Shown piece by piece: positions 10,436-23,080 of a DNA stretch of 64,000 nucleotides. Source of the DNA: Lunularia cruciata (lineage: Eukaryota; Streptophyta; Marchantiopsida; Lunulariales; Lunulariaceae); NCBI GenBank assembly GCA_948567375.1, contig OX419758.1, positions 42,165,001-42,229,000 of the forward strand. The letters are read 5' to 3'. Position 1 is the stretch's first letter. Every line of letters starts with the position of its first letter. A program made the translations under genes and the position numbers. Under the pieces are notes generated by a model. The model was not told the origin of the DNA and did not search any database. It saw only the letters and a list, made by a program, of their open reading frames with translations.

Positions 10436-13400
10436 GAGATTTTGAGCCGCCTATTGGGAGCTTGATTAGTTCCAATAGGATTGAAGGCTTGACCTATGCA
10501 AGTTTGTTTCACTTGCAAGGTACGATATCTAATCGAGGTTGTAGGATTTTGGTTGATTCTAGAAGTTCAGAGAATTGCATGTCTATGCAAATAGCAAAGG
10601 AATTGGGTATTCCTATCAAGCCAATGTTTGGAAGTGGTTTGATGATGGTGGATGGTAGAAAGGGTTTTGCATTCCGCACCTCACATCTTGTTACCTTCAA
10701 GATTGGGAAGGATTATTTCGAGTGTATGAGGTTTGTAGTGGCACCTCTACACTATGATATCATTTTGGGTCTACCTTGGCTTGAAGGTCATAAGGTTCAA
10801 TTTGATTGGACCCGACAACAAATTCAGGTACAACACCAAGGTAGAAATTTCTGATTAGGTTGTCTGGCACCTCTGAGTAAGACGCTTAAGAATAGTCAGT
10901 CCCAAGATGGGAAGTTTGTCGAGAAGGTAGCCATAGAGCGAATCTGGAAGGGAGATGAGTCCCAAGATGGGAAGTTTGCCAAGAAGGCAACCATAGAGCA
11001 AGCTTGGAAGAGAGATGGGTCCCTGGAAGGGAAGTTTGTTAATGAAGCGGCCATAGAGCAAGCTTTGGAGGAAGATAAGTCTATATTTACGGTGTGGATC
11101 AAGCCAATTGCACAAGAACAATTTGAGGAGGGCCAAGAGCCTCATCAAGCAATGGTTGATTGGATAGTTCAGGAGTTTGCAGATGTGTTTCCGGATGATC
11201 TGCCAAAGGGATTACCCTCCGATCAAGGTATGCCCTTCAAGATCAAGTTATTGCACGGGAGTACTCCAGTGAGTAGACCAATCTATCGGCTCTCACCAAA
11301 GGAGTTGGAGGAGTTGCAAACAACACTTACAAAGTTGTTGGAGAAGGATTTCATACAACATAGTACCTCTCCTTGGGGAGCACTGGTACTATTTGTTCCA
11401 AAGAAGGATGAAGGACTTCATTTTTGTATTGATTACCATGGACTCAATAAGCAAACCGTGAAGAATGCATATCCCTTGCCTCGGATCGATACCTACTTGA
11501 TCAACTAAGTGGAGCATGCTACTTTTCCAAGCTGGATCTTTGTAGCGGCTATTGGCAAATTCTTATTGAAGGAGAGGACGTGCAAAAGACTACTTTTTGC
11601 ACAAGGTATGGTCATTTTGAGTGGAGAGTTCTACCTTTCGGACTCACTAATGCTCCAACAGTCTTCATGGATCAGATGCATCGGGTGTTGGAGGGACTAT
11701 TGGATTGGTCCGTGGTGGTGTTCTTAGATGATATCTTAATCTATAGCAAGATAGAGGCAAAACACGTGAATCATGTGCAAGAAGTCCTAAGACGACTACA
11801 ACAGTGGAAATTTTACTGCAAGAAGTCAAAGTGTGCTTTTTGGCAGAAGGAGGTTACCTTCTTGGGTCATAAGATCTCATCAGAGGGGATCAAGATGGAA
11901 GAAGAGAAGATCAAGGCCATTACTGATTGGCCTACCCCAAAGGATGCTACAGAAGTACGAGCATTCAATGGATTGGCCAGTTTTTACCGACGGTTCATCC
12001 ACTATTATGCTCACGTGGTTGCACCATTGACTGACCTCTTGGGAAAGAACTAGAGCTTCCAGTGGACCACCAAGCATGAAGAAGTATTCCAGAAGTTAAA
12101 GCATATGGTGTCTTCAAGACCTATTCTTCAACCATATGATCCTCAACTACCTTGTGTGGTTAATTTTGATGCTTCTAACTTTGTAATTGGAGCTGTGTTG
12201 CAACAAGAATTTCTAGATGGACTACATCCTATTGCCTTTGTGTCTCGCCGACTAAATACAACTGAAAGAAATTACTCTACTCAAGATTGGGAACAAATTG
12301 CAATGGTATATGCCACCAAGGTATGGAGGCATTATCTCTTGGGGAAACAAGTGATCATGCAAACTGATTACAAGCCATTGTTGCAGACCTTACACTTGGA
12401 GTACATGAAGAGTCGGCATCATCGATGGGAAGAGCAACTCCAATTGTTTGACATCAAACTTGAGTACAAACCAGGTCGGTTCCATGTCATCTTCGATCCT
12501 CTATCACGATGACCTGATTTGAAGGATCTTCCTCTCATCACGACGGCAATTACAACGGTGTCCATTGACCCTAAGGTCCATAATGAGTTTCAATCAGCTC
12601 TACAAAAAGATTCCTTCTTCCAAATGATACACGGTCGTCTGACAGCATGCGATAAGGAGTACAACACCTTCTCTTTCAAGGAAGGCTTTTTATTCCATGC
12701 AGACCAGATCTATGTTGCAGCCAGAGGTGATCTTTTACTTGTGCGCCTTCAAGAAGCCCATGATTTACCAATAGCTGGTCACATGGGAGTAGACAAGACC
12801 TTGGGCACCCTCCAACGCCAGTGGTGGTGGCCCAACATGACACGAGATGTTCAAGACTTTGTCCGATCATGTGAGAATTGCCAATGGAACAAGGCCAACA
12901 ACCAAAAGCCAAGTGGACTCCTTCAACCACTTGCCATTCCATCCGCTCGCTAGGAGCATGTGAATCTCATCACATCCTTTCCAAAGACAAAACAAGGACA
13001 CACCGCAATTGTGGTGTTTGTGGATAAGCTTAGTAAGCAAATCCACTTAGCACCAACTTGTGATATCGTGGATGCTCTAACCTTAGCGCAAATCTACTTT
13101 GAAAATATCTTCAAGCATCATGGGATGCCACGTGTACTCATCTCAGACCATGATCCTCGATTTACCAAGAAGTTTTGGCAAGCACTCTTCCAGATACTCG
13201 GCACCAAGCTTGCTTTGTCCACGGCCTATCATCCTCAAACTGATAGACAAACCAAACGCTCAAATCGTACATTGGAAGATATGTTGCAAGCCTTTGTCAA
13301 TGTCTACCATACCAACTGGGATGAATGTCTTGCAGCTGCTGAATTTGCCTACCACAATTCCAAATAGACAAGCACCACATTTTCTCCCTTCTTTCTCAAT

Positions 13401-14036
13401 TTTGGCCAAGATCCGCTTGTTCCAAATTCTCTTCTTGCTCTCCCTCCCTCTCGGGTTCCTCATACTTCCACATTCTTGACCACTATATCCCAATCTCTCT
13501 AACAAGCCAAGTCTCACCTCCTTGTTGCTCAAAATCGCCAAAAACAATATGCAAACTACCATTGTCGTGATCTCACCTTTGAAGTTGGCAATAAAGTCAT
13601 GCTATCCTCTAGTAACCTCCCTCTCCCACTTGATACCCAAATTTGGAAACTTGCTCCTAATTGGATATGACCCTTTGATATCACCCACATTGTCTTTCTT
13701 GTTGCTTATCGACTTGCCTTGCCTTGTCACATGCATATCCATCCTGTCTTTCATGTTTCCAAGTTGAAACCCTTTGTTCCTAACCCCTCTTCCTTTTCCT
13801 CTTGAGTCCAACCTCCTCCTCTGCCTGTCCCTATCAATTATCATGAGGAGTACAAAGTTGATCGTAACCTTGCACATCATCATATTCAACAAGGCCTTCA
13901 CCAACATACGGAGTACAAGGTCCTTTGGAAAGGGTATCCCCTTCATGATGCCACATGGGAACCTCTTTCTCACCTCCAAAATGCACATATAGCCATCAAG
14001 GAATTTGAAGCTTCACTGGCAACGAGGACATCACCA
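10436..14036 (+). pseudogene. pol of element A (protease, RT, RNase H, integrase, chromodomain)
   Basis: Domain order is chromovirus Ty3/gypsy. The protease is near 10540-10850, with DSRSSEN where DSGSSEN is expected, so Gly to Arg at the active loop. Reverse transcriptase is about 11260-11990 with [10 protein letters not shown], RNase H about 12100-12510 with NFDAS, the integrase zinc domain and catalytic core about 12740-13370, and a degenerate chromodomain about 13840-14010. It is broken by stops and frameshifts (for example near 11500, 12052, 12510, 12952, 13365). Four imperfect ~60-bp in-frame repeats (SQDGKFV/AKKAT-like) lie between protease and RT at 10890-11080. Confidence 0.92.
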
Positions 14037-14054
14037 ACTAGCGGCGGGAGAATA

Positions 14055-14477
14055 TGTAACAATATGGAGTTTAGCAACAAAGTTAGTTGGGCTTACAAAG
14101 TAGAGAATAAGAAAAAATAGCCTAGAATATTCTAGAAGCATCTAAGAAGCTTCTTGGGAAGCTTCCCAACTAGTTAACTTGTGCCCTAAGCAGGTAGCTT
14201 ATAGAATAAAGCTTCTAGAAGCTTCTCACTAGCTTAGCTTGCACGCCAAGTAGGCGGCTTCTAAAAGGAAGCTTCTTGAGAAGCTTCTTGGTTAACTTGG
14301 CTTGCACTCCAAGAAAGCGGCTCAAGGAAGCTTCTTGAGAAGCTTCAAGGGTCTTGTATGCTACCTATAAATACCAAAGCCAAAGCTCATGCTAGCCATT
14401 TGGAGTTTTCCTTCATTCAAGTGTCCCAATGTGAGTTTCCATTCTCCTATTTCTCTCCTTGGTTTTAGTCTTTTACA
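14055..14477 (+). repeat. 3' LTR of element A
   Basis: 423 bp, begins TGTAACAATATGG, ends CTTTTACA, and is followed by the GATAC target duplication. It carries more transitions than the 5' LTR relative to copy C. Confidence 0.95.
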
Positions 14478-14482
14478 GATAC

Positions 14483-14869
14483 AATCAACTTCATACTCCT
14501 CATGATTGTTGACAAGGATGGGAGGAGGAGGGGTTTGGACATGAGTGGAAAAGGAAGATAGATGAGAAACAAAGTGTTTTAACTTTGAAACATGAAAGAC
14601 AAGGTGGATTTGCATATGACTAAGCAAGGCAAGTTGATAAGCAACAGAGAAATGATTTGGGTAACATCAAATAGACCTATCAAATTATGAGCAAATTTAT
14701 AACTTGAGTATCAAGTGGGAAGGGCAAGTTACTAGAAGAAAGCATGACCTTATCACCTAATTGAAAGGTGAGATCATGACAATGTTGATCAATGTATTTC
14801 TTTGGCAATTTTGAGCAAGGAGGTAAGATTTGGCTTGTTGTAAGAATTTAGATATTATGGACAAGAAGG
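14483..14869 (-). pseudogene. Element B continued: chromodomain/integrase end of pol
   Basis: Minus-strand continuation of the element interrupted by A. It contains the HEEYEVD-type chromodomain start and, before it, the HVSKLKHFV-type linker found in copies A and C. It is cut off at about 14870 where a D-family LTR begins. Confidence 0.75.
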
Positions 14870-15466
14870 TATAATTTTCCAAGGACAAGAGAACCCCAAA
14901 GAGAAAACCCAAAAGAAGAAACATAAAGCTTTCACACTCAAATCTCCAATGCCTCAAAGGAGCACCTTGTCTTTATTATATAGCAAAGTGGATTCTCTCG
15001 AAGGAACCTCCATCCTTGGATCAGATACATGGATTGGTGACATGTTAGTGAGCTCTACCCTTAGATTATTTTTATGAGTGTGTGACATTTTGGTTCTAGC
15101 TGTATCTAGTTAGTCAAACAAGTTGACCAAAGGGAATCTTTAGGGAATATTCCTATAGAAATCTCAAAATTACATGGGTGAGGTACCATTGGAAAGTTCT
15201 CAACAAAACAAATAGAGGGGAGGGAAAGCTAGCCTTTTCACTTCTCTTTGGAAAACCTATATATTTTTGAGGTCTAATTCATCCATTTAGGCATCCAAAT
15301 GGACTTTGAAATTTTGAACTATTTTTGGCTTCTGCCCTATTAGTAGAAGTACTCTTTTTGTGATACCTCTATTTGATCTACTAAGTCAACCACATATAAC
15401 ATCCTTCTAGATGTTACCAAGCCAATTTTCACCTCTAGATAATATGTCTAGCTATTGGTATTATAA
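14870..15466 (-). repeat. D-family LTR, minus orientation
   Basis: Diverged copy of the D LTR (compare 53021-53760): the right end on the plus strand reads ...GGTATTATAAA and the left end GTATAATTTTCC AAGGACAAGAG. It is preceded, in its own sense, by a purine-rich tract (complement of acctcctccctttc) and a D-type pol end, so it is a 3' LTR. Confidence 0.75.
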
Positions 15467-15675
15467 ACCTCCTCCCTTTCAAGACAAAATGTCTTTGTTG
15501 CAAAATTATTGCTCAAACGATTTCACTAATACTGATGCATGGGTCAAGTTGGCTGTTAGCTCCCATGCTGCCTCATATAGTGGGTACCCTTTCCATTATA
15601 CCAAGTATTACACACAAATAGTGAGAACCATGACTGTGTTTTTGGAGAATACGTTTTACTTCATATTCCTTGTCG
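15467..15675 (-). pseudogene. 3' end of D-family pol (chromodomain region), fragment
   Basis: Matches 22696-23080, another D-family pol end next to a D LTR. On the minus strand it carries a decayed chromodomain sequence. It breaks off at about 15675 where F-type terminal sequence begins. Confidence 0.55.
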
Positions 15676-16341
15676 TGCGCATACACATCACTACACAACA
15701 TACATCGATGTCAATATCACACACTATAGAAGTACAACTCACACATAAGTAATACATGAAATCTAAAGGGCCACAATAATTAGTTTGTTTATGCAACTTG
15801 AATCACACTCAATTAGATCAGTACTTGATCTATTGCTCAATAATTTACCAACAATTGGACATTGATTATAGTCAAGCCACGCCCACTCTAGCTAAGAGAT
15901 TCTAGGTGATGCTTGTTGGCTTTCTATCCACTCTAGCCAAGAACTTGAAGGCTCAGCCATAGAGAAATGAGCACTCTGGAGCTTCACTTCTAGGGTATAT
16001 TCTTGATTTCCATCTAGCTCTCACCCCAACGGCCCCGCTGACGGCACACCTAACGGTGCAAATTGTGCAAGTGATGGTGTGTCCCACCATGTAATTAGTA
16101 TCTCAAACACAAAATCTAACCATTGGAAAGTAATCTATGAGTAACTACCAAAATACCTCTAAGTACTATCACTACTACTCCAATGTCCAAGCAATCTAGA
16201 TGAAAAACTACAAATGGCGTGATAGTTGTCATGCGTATATGTATTGCTACACAACATACATCACTATCAACATCACACACTATAGAAGCACAACTCACAC
16301 ATAAGTCATACATGAACTCTAAAGTGCCACAATTTCCCCCT
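15676..16341 (-). repeat. Two partial copies of the terminal region of element F
   Basis: About 90 bp ending at 15775 and at 16331 are direct repeats of each other. Read on the minus strand both start TGTGGC/TGTGGCAC, the expected start of an LTR, and at 16332-16346 a purine tract (complement of aatttccccctagct) precedes one of them. I take them as LTR starts of element F. The sequence between has no other recognisable feature. Confidence 0.5.
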
Positions 16342-16346
16342 AGCTG

Positions 16347-19080
16347 GCCATTAGGTCCCTCTAACTCCAGATAGCCATCTACTCCAAATATATGGTATAC
16401 CCTACGGTGGGCAAAAGATCAAGAGGCTAGGTGCTATCGAGCCCCATCGTTAGTTGCCTGCCTGCAATCTATACCATATAAAGGATGAACTAGCTATAGG
16501 TCAAGTACATCTAGGATATAACCACTATCCATGAGGAACCATCATGAGGAGAGGAGTCATGCATGCAATATGCCATCCTTTGAAATAACTATCACACACT
16601 AATATAGTAGCAGCTCCACCAAAAGAGCCGCATAACATACATTGCAAGCCTACACGTGCAAGTGCCAAGCTTGGGTCCATAGTACCATCAATGTTTGGGA
16701 GGTGGTATGGCGCCCAATTGTGCACATGATCCTTCCAAACAACACCATCATGTCTTCCAACCCAAGGACTCCAGATGGCAAAACCTTGCATACTCTCAAG
16801 ATAGTGCGGCCTGTAGAAACATCAAGTATCATCAATGTTTTTTGCTATAGATATACATAATCACCTGGATGAAATTGATGGATTGAAGGTCTATAATATC
16901 CTCCTCAAATGGTAGCATAGCATAAGGTATCCCTTTGCTGAGCAATTGCCAAGTTCTCAAAGACCAACGACATCACTCTCCAAAAGATCTCTGCTTGTTA
17001 AGAACATGTGCTCATCTATGCATCTAGATCATCCAAGTCCAACACTACAATAGCATCCTGGTAAATGGCTACGGGTAAATCTAGATCTCATCCATAGAGT
17101 AGAAAGTAAGGAAAGAAGGATGCTAAGGAGGATTGCCAATTGAACCAATAGCCCATGGCCAACCAAGATAACTAGAGATCTCAATCTTCCAAGTGGCCTC
17201 TCTACAAACCATACTTCTACAATCCTCTCTTCATTGTCTTAACCACTCTCTTTGCTAAGCCATCTGCCTCAAGGTGATCTCAAGAGGTATATGATGGTCA
17301 ATCAAAGCCTTGTCACACAAGACATGAAAATCCTCCAAGAACAATGTGCTCTAATCAGTCAAAACCTCAACTAGTGCACCAAAATGACTAAGAACCCAAT
17401 CCAAGAATGAGTAAGCCTCCCCTTCACTAGACTTATCAAGAAGTACCACCAACTCAATCCACTTGGAGAAGTGCTCCACCATCACCAAAACATGATGTCT
17501 CACAGTCAACAATAAAGGTCCAGCAAAGTCCAAACTCTAGCAGTAACCCAATCCCATGATAGGTAATGGGTGTAACTATGGCATAGGAGCATTAAATGAT
17601 GTTCTAACTTGGTCACAAACCACACACCTTGCAACAAACTGCTATACATTGGTCTGCACACCGTGCCACCAATAATAACTCCGGAGTAAGCTATATGTAT
17701 ACTTTACTCCAAAATGTCCTGGCTCCTCATGAGCATGATGGACCAATTGTGGTCTTTGAAATGGTCTCTAAGTGGTACTACTTGCACTCTACCAACTTCC
17801 CATACACAAAGAAGGTATCTGCCCTCCAATCTGAACCGTCTTGCTCGTTGAAGGACTTGGTCTCTCTCCTTGGCCCCAAATGTGCCACCCACAACACCAA
17901 TGCAAATATAGTCCATATTAAGACATCATCATGAATGTCTCGCTGAACTATACCATTATCTCCACTCTCTAGATCTGTGATCTCAATAACTCCTCTTGTA
18001 AGCACTAAGAGAGATGCCACCAAAGCCTCAAAAAATCTACATAGAAAGGTAGATGCATGCCAACATGGCACCATCTCTTCATTTGTCTCCCCATGCCAAT
18101 GTGTTTTGGTCTGATCCTACTGGCTAGGACATAGGTTTCTACTCAACCCATTTTGCATCACGGTTCACCACTCTAGGTCTATGAATAACTGTGAAATCAT
18201 ACTTCTATAAAATCATAGCCCATTGTGCAAGCTTCCCTAAAAGCTTGTCGAGCTCCATCAACCATGTTAGTGGTTGATGATCAATGATGAGAGTAAAGGG
18301 GTTACCAAATAAGTAACATCGGAAATGTGCTATTACCCAAACTGCTGCCAAACACTCTCTCTCATATGAACTATACTTTGCCTCCACTAAATTGTTGGGC
18401 GACTAGCATAGGCCACCAAAAGATCCTTCCCCTCATCATCATGTTGGGTGAGCACTGCTCCAAGTCCCAGCACACTCCAACCAGTGTGAACCTGAAATGG
18501 TCATCCTTGATCAATCTCCTCAAAATAGGAGTAGATGTCAACCTCTCCTTGAGCTCTACAAAAGCTCTCTCTTGCTCATCTCCCCCAACACCAATCCTAT
18601 GAAAGCTTGGTTACCTTCATCAAGGCCTTGGCAATGGCACTAAATCCTCTAACATAATGGTGATATAAGTTCACCAACCCAAGGAATGCTTGCACTATGC
18701 TCACATCCGTAGGCTGAGGAATATACGCAATAGCCTCCACCTTGGTTTGCTAAACACCAAATCCTCCAGGATAGATAGTGTGACCCAAATACTCAACCTG
18801 CTCATAGAAGAACCTACACTTCCCATGATGTAATTTGAGTCCTTGAGATCTCAACCTCTCAAACACCTCCAACAAATGTCTCTTATGCTCCTCCATAGTA
18901 GTGTTATAGACCAAAATGTCATTTAGTATAGCATCAAGTAAATTCTAATGTAGCTAGGATCCTATCCATGACCTTCTAGAACTCAGCAAGATCATTCTTT
19001 AACCCAAATGGTAAGAACCTCCACTGATATAACACATCCTTACCGTTGTTGTTAAGAAAATAGCCCATGCGTACCCTTGA
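16347..19080 (-). mobile_element. Element F: decayed Ty3/gypsy pol, minus strand
   Basis: In reading order: reverse transcriptase remains (about 19080-18480), RNase H with SYERECLAAVWVIAHFRCYL and HQPLTWLME (18387-18205), integrase zinc region (about 17930-17630, frame-shifted), integrase core MDFAGPLL...FSKWIELV (17533-17351), and a C-terminal region with a PHD-like finger. The element is riddled with stops. 5' parts (gag, protease, 5' LTR) are missing at the 19080 junction. Confidence 0.8.
16500..16641 (-). pseudogene. PHD-type zinc finger at the C-terminus of element F pol
   Basis: The minus-strand frame gives LQCMLCGSFGGAATILVCDS, then YFKGWHIAC, a proline-rich spacer, a stop and WLYPRC. 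This fits the PHD pattern C-x2-C...C-x2-C...H-x2-C...W-x-C-P-x-C with two Cys replaced by Tyr (TGT to TAT) and one codon turned into a stop. It lies about 150 bp before the polypurine tract, where chromoviruses carry a chromodomain. Confidence 0.6.
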
Positions 19081-20740
19081 TGCTTTTGGTGTGAAAGTTT
19101 TTTTTCCTATTCTTCTTTTTGTAATGAACTTGGATTTTATGTCAATATGTCTTGGGAGTTGTTTTATGCTACCTCATCATGCAAGATATTTGCTCTATTA
19201 TTGTAAAGCATGGAAATAGTTTGTGGTGCTATATGCTCAAGGGTCTTTTGATGTTGCATGAGCCAAGAATTGATTTTGGGCAACACAAGCTCAGGATTTG
19301 GTTTTATGTTATTGGAGTGAAGACTGTTTCATTTTTAGTGGTGGAGCAAAAAGATTTTTTTTTAGTTTGGAAATGCTTCGGAAGGCCTTTGGAGAGGAGT
19401 TTTTGACAGTTGAGGGTTTTTGGGAGAACATGATAGGTGGGGTGAAGAAAGTGAATTTGAGGGTTTTTTGGGAAAGAATGTGACAAGTTCCAAGAGAAGG
19501 TGAATGGAAAGCAAATGTGAAGAATGGGGTGCTTTCAAGAAAGAATGTGGAGTCGTTTGGAGAACTAGAGAATGGCAGATGAGTTAAGCTTTTGAGAGGA
19601 ATGTGAAGAATGTGGTGCTTTTGGGAAAGAATGTGGAGTCATTTGGAGAACTGGAGAATGGCAGATGAGTTAAGCTTTCAAGAGGAATGTGAAGCTTTGG
19701 AGTGAATGTGAAGCTTTTTGGGAGAATGTGACAGGTGGGGTGAAGAAAGTGAATGTGAGGGTTTTTTGGGAAAGAATGTGATAGGTTCTAAGAGAAGGTG
19801 AATGGGAAGCGAATGTGAAGAATGTGGTGCTTTTGGGAAAGAATGTGGAGTCATTTAGAGAACTGGAGAATGGCAAATGAGTTAAGCTTTCAAGAGCAAA
19901 TGTGAAGAATGTGGTGCTCTCAAGAAAGAATGTGGGGTCATTTGGAGAACTAGAGAATGGCAGATGAGTTAAGCTTTCAAGAGGAATGAAGCTTTGGAGT
20001 GAATGCTATGCTTTTTGAGAGAATGTGATAAACTTTTGGGAGAGAATGTGAAGACCAGTTATGCTTTTTTGAGAGAATGTGATAAACTTTTGGGAGAGAA
20101 TGTGAAGACCTATTATGCTTTTTGAGAGAATGTGGAGACTTGTTATGCCTTTCAAGAGAATGTGGTGCTTCTTTTGGGAGAGAATGTGAAGGGTTTAGGA
20201 GAGAATTCAGGAATGAGTGAGAAGTGCTGAAGAAAGGTAAGGGAGACTTTTGGAAGAGAGTCCTGGCTGTGTAGGAGTTTTGAGTTTGGATAGAAGGAAG
20301 AAGTCACAAATGAGAACCTATTGATCAGAGCAAAGACTTGGAGAAGATCTCAGATGGAGTCGCAATAGAACAAAGGTCTAAGAATTGACTGTGACACATT
20401 AGAGGAAATATATCACCGCCCATTGAACAAAAATTTAATATGAACAAAACTTTAACATTAGCAATGAAGCTTGAAGATTAAGATTGCCACAACAAAGCCC
20501 AATCCAAGAAGCCATTAAAGATGAGCCTACGTTCAGAAGCATCAGTAGCAAGCTGCTCCAACAAGGACTGCCATTCGGGCAAAAGTAGAGACAGGGTCCG
20601 ATTACAAAAGGCTTTGAACCATTGACAAGTCGAGCGATCTGAGCGCAAGCAGCCAAGTGCCCAGTGCACTCCCAAGACCAACCAATCCCCAAAACATAAG
20701 TGGTGACCATGTTGGGGAATCTCAGGGCTTGTGCTTAGAC
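19081..20740 (+). repeat. Minisatellite-rich region, probably inside an LTR of element J
   Basis: About 19420-20200 is built of related blocks: an ~85-bp block (gaatgtggagtcatttggag ... gttaagctttcaagag) occurs four times, a ~300-bp higher-order copy starts near 19436 and again near 19734, and an ~80-bp block (gagaatgtgataaacttttg) repeats at 20018-20115. The region ends with a possible LTR end (..CTTAGACA, about 20740) followed by TTGGTAACATAGTAGATCTG, a degenerate initiator-Met-type PBS. No coding sequence. Confidence 0.7.
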
Positions 20741-20869
20741 ATTGGTAACATAGTAGATCTGAGGGAGGAATTGAGAGCGGGTTTATATTGAGTTGGGTGT
20801 CAATAGTTGATTGAGTTGAAGGAAAGATGGGGCCTGAGTCTTCATCTACAACAATGATGAGGGAACAAG

Positions 20870-21960
20870 AGATTTCACTGATTGTCATGGCAGCCATGAA
20901 AGCCATGAAGGATCAAGACAAGGAGAGAGATAGAGTGAAGGCGCAGTCTTCCCAAGTCACAAAGTGTTTGCACGTAGTGGTGGATCAATAGGGAAAGTTT
21001 GATGGCAAGGATGTGACTAAGTTCTTGAAGGTCTACTAAAGAGAGGTCAAGCTTCATGATCTTGATGAGAAGGTTGCCATTGCTAGGTTCCCTACACTGG
21101 TGGAATTAGAAATCAGGAAAGTGGTTGAGAGTTTAGTGGAAAGAGGTTGCAACATGGGAGGAGTTCTCATAGATGATGAAGGAAGAGTTCTTGTTGCAAG
21201 ATGTAGATTGGGTCACTTAGGCCATGTTCTTGGACTGGGTGAACAATAGGAGCAAGAGCTTGGAGCCGCAAGATCTCCTAAAGGAGTTTAATAAAAGGTT
21301 AGGTCAGTTGTTGACCTGCAAAGCTAAAGCAATAAAATTAAAGTTGTCTAACTATTTCCTACGAGCTGTAGATAGCCAAGATGAGTTGGAGTATGCATTG
21401 GACTTACTTCAACTTGATTGCCTGGGGACTGTAGAGTGGAATAAGATTGAGGAGGCCGTTATTTGGGTGAGCCGTAGGAGAAGGCAAAGAGAGCTAGATG
21501 AGGAAGCGATAGCCAAGGCACCTGTTTGGAGCAGTCCTATTGGATCCAATAGGGAGAAGGAGGGATAGCGTGCAAATGAGGTGGCCAAGAGAGAGCAAAT
21601 GATGAGATATTGTGGCTGATGGAAAGACTAAAAATTCTGACCACAAAGGTTGATCAGTTGTAGAGTGGGGGTGGAAGTAGCACTACAAGAACATGTGGAG
21701 AGAGGAGGCAACCCTATGGGTGCATGTGGTGTGATAGTAAGAGTCATGCCAAAGAGACTACCAAGAGCGATCAAAAGCATTATGCAAACAATGGGTGAAT
21801 TTTGTTGGGGAATCCGGAATGAAGAAGATAGCCTTCTACAATACCGGAGAGCCAATACCGCTGAACGGTAACAGAGGGGGCATGAAGGCTCTACTAGAGT
21901 GCCACATGGGCAAAAGAAAAGTAGGTATGGCTGTTGCTGCTTTTGAGCCTGGTATGTATA
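20870..21960 (+). pseudogene. gag fragment of Ty3/gypsy element J
   Basis: The plus strand shows AAMKAMKDQDKERDR, KFDGKDVTKFLKVY and later MFLDWVNNRSKSLEPQDLLK and YFLRAVDSQDELEYALDLLQ, typical of a capsid-type gag. A degenerate zinc-knuckle area lies near 21610-21780, and a last open stretch (MKKIAFYNTGEPIPLNGNRG, 21804 on) could be a linker towards protease. Several stops. It is truncated at about 21965 by a minus-strand D LTR, and no pol follows. Confidence 0.6.
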
Positions 21961-21970
21961 ATGTAGCAAG

Positions 21971-22695
21971 TATAATACTCCGAGGACAAGAGAAGAGAGA
22001 AAACACAGATTTCACACTCAATCATCTGATGCCCCAAAGAAGCACCTTCTCTTTATTATATAGACAAAGAGTATCTCCTCCAAGGAAGCTCCACCATAGG
22101 ATTAGGCACATAGATAGGTGACATGTCAGCAAGCTGCATCCTTGGATTTCTTACTTGGATAGGTGACATGTTGGTTGTAGTCCTATCTAGTTGGTCAAAC
22201 AAGCTTTGACTAGAAGGAATCTTCTTGTAGGAATCTCAGAATCACGTGGGTGAGGTACCGTTGGAAAGCTCTCAGTGAGAAAAATTAGGGGGGAGGGAAG
22301 GCCAACCATTTCTTTGATGGACAAATATTTGTACATTGTGAGGCCTAATTCATCCATTTAGGCCTCCAAAATTGCCTTCAAAGATTTTAGGCATATTTTG
22401 GTTCCTACTCTATTAGTAGAAGTCCCCTTTTGGTAATACCTCTTTCTGATCTGTTTAGTCCATCATGTGTAACATCCTTCCAGATGTTACTAAACCAATT
22501 CTCACCTTTAAATCATATGTCTAGCTAATGGTTCTAAGGTTTTCAAGTCTATTTTGGTTTCTACCCTATTAGTAGAAGTACTCTTTTGGTGATATTTCTA
22601 TCTGATCTATTTTGACCATCCTATATAGCATCATTGTAGATGTTACCAAACTGAATTTCACATCTAGATCATATGGCTAGCTCTTGGTATTATAG
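21971..22695 (-). repeat. D-family LTR, minus orientation
   Basis: Plus-strand left end TATAATACTCCGAGGACAAG is the complement of the D LTR 3' end; the right end GGTATTATAG is the complement of its start. A pyrimidine tract follows (polypurine tract in the sense strand), so this is a 3' LTR. Confidence 0.82.
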
Positions 22696-23080
22696 ACCTC
22701 CCTCCTTTTAAGACGCAACATCCTCGTTGTGCAACTTTTGCTCAAACGCTTGCACCAACACCGATGCATGTGTCAAATTGGCAGCCAGCTCCTAGGTTGC
22801 TTCATAGAGGGGGTAACCTTTCCATTATAATAGATAGTCCACCCGTGGATGGTGAGTACCATGCATGCGTTTTTGGAGAATACACTCCACTTCATATTCC
22901 TCCGTGCCATCAATGAGTGTCGGATAAGGTCAAATGTCTTGTGTGGAATGACACTGGCCTGGCCGGGGAGCATATCTGCATAGTAGGGAAACATGGAACA
23001 CTAGATGGATCTTCATGTGTGGTGGTAGCTCAAGGTGATAGGCCACAGCGCAGACTCGACAAAGAATCGAGAAAGGCCCA
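22696..23080 (-). pseudogene. 3' end of D-family pol with chromodomain remains
   Basis: Minus-strand frames contain a WKGYPLYEAT-like chromodomain core (one stop, frameshifts). It belongs to the adjacent 3' LTR and is truncated at 23080 by a D LTR of opposite orientation. Confidence 0.6.

Larger units (their letters stand above)
8837..14477 (+). mobile_element. Element A: near full-length Ty3/gypsy chromovirus
   Basis: Complete structure: 423-bp LTR (8837-9259), PBS at 9261-9272 matching the initiator-Met type TGGTATCAGAGC, short leader ORF, gag, pol (protease, reverse transcriptase, RNase H, integrase, chromodomain), purine-rich stretch and 423-bp LTR (14055-14477). The 5-bp target duplication GATAC is at 8832-8836 and 14478-14482. 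It sits inside element B in the opposite orientation. The LTRs differ at roughly 20-25 positions by eye, mostly C/T or G/A transitions, and the reading frames carry many stops and frameshifts, so it is an old dead copy. Same family as C (53833) and I (43241). Confidence 0.96.

Noticed and set aside
19421-20200. CRISPR-like array
   Set aside because: Plant nuclear context, blocks of unequal length with diverged copies, and no spacer structure; it is a minisatellite.
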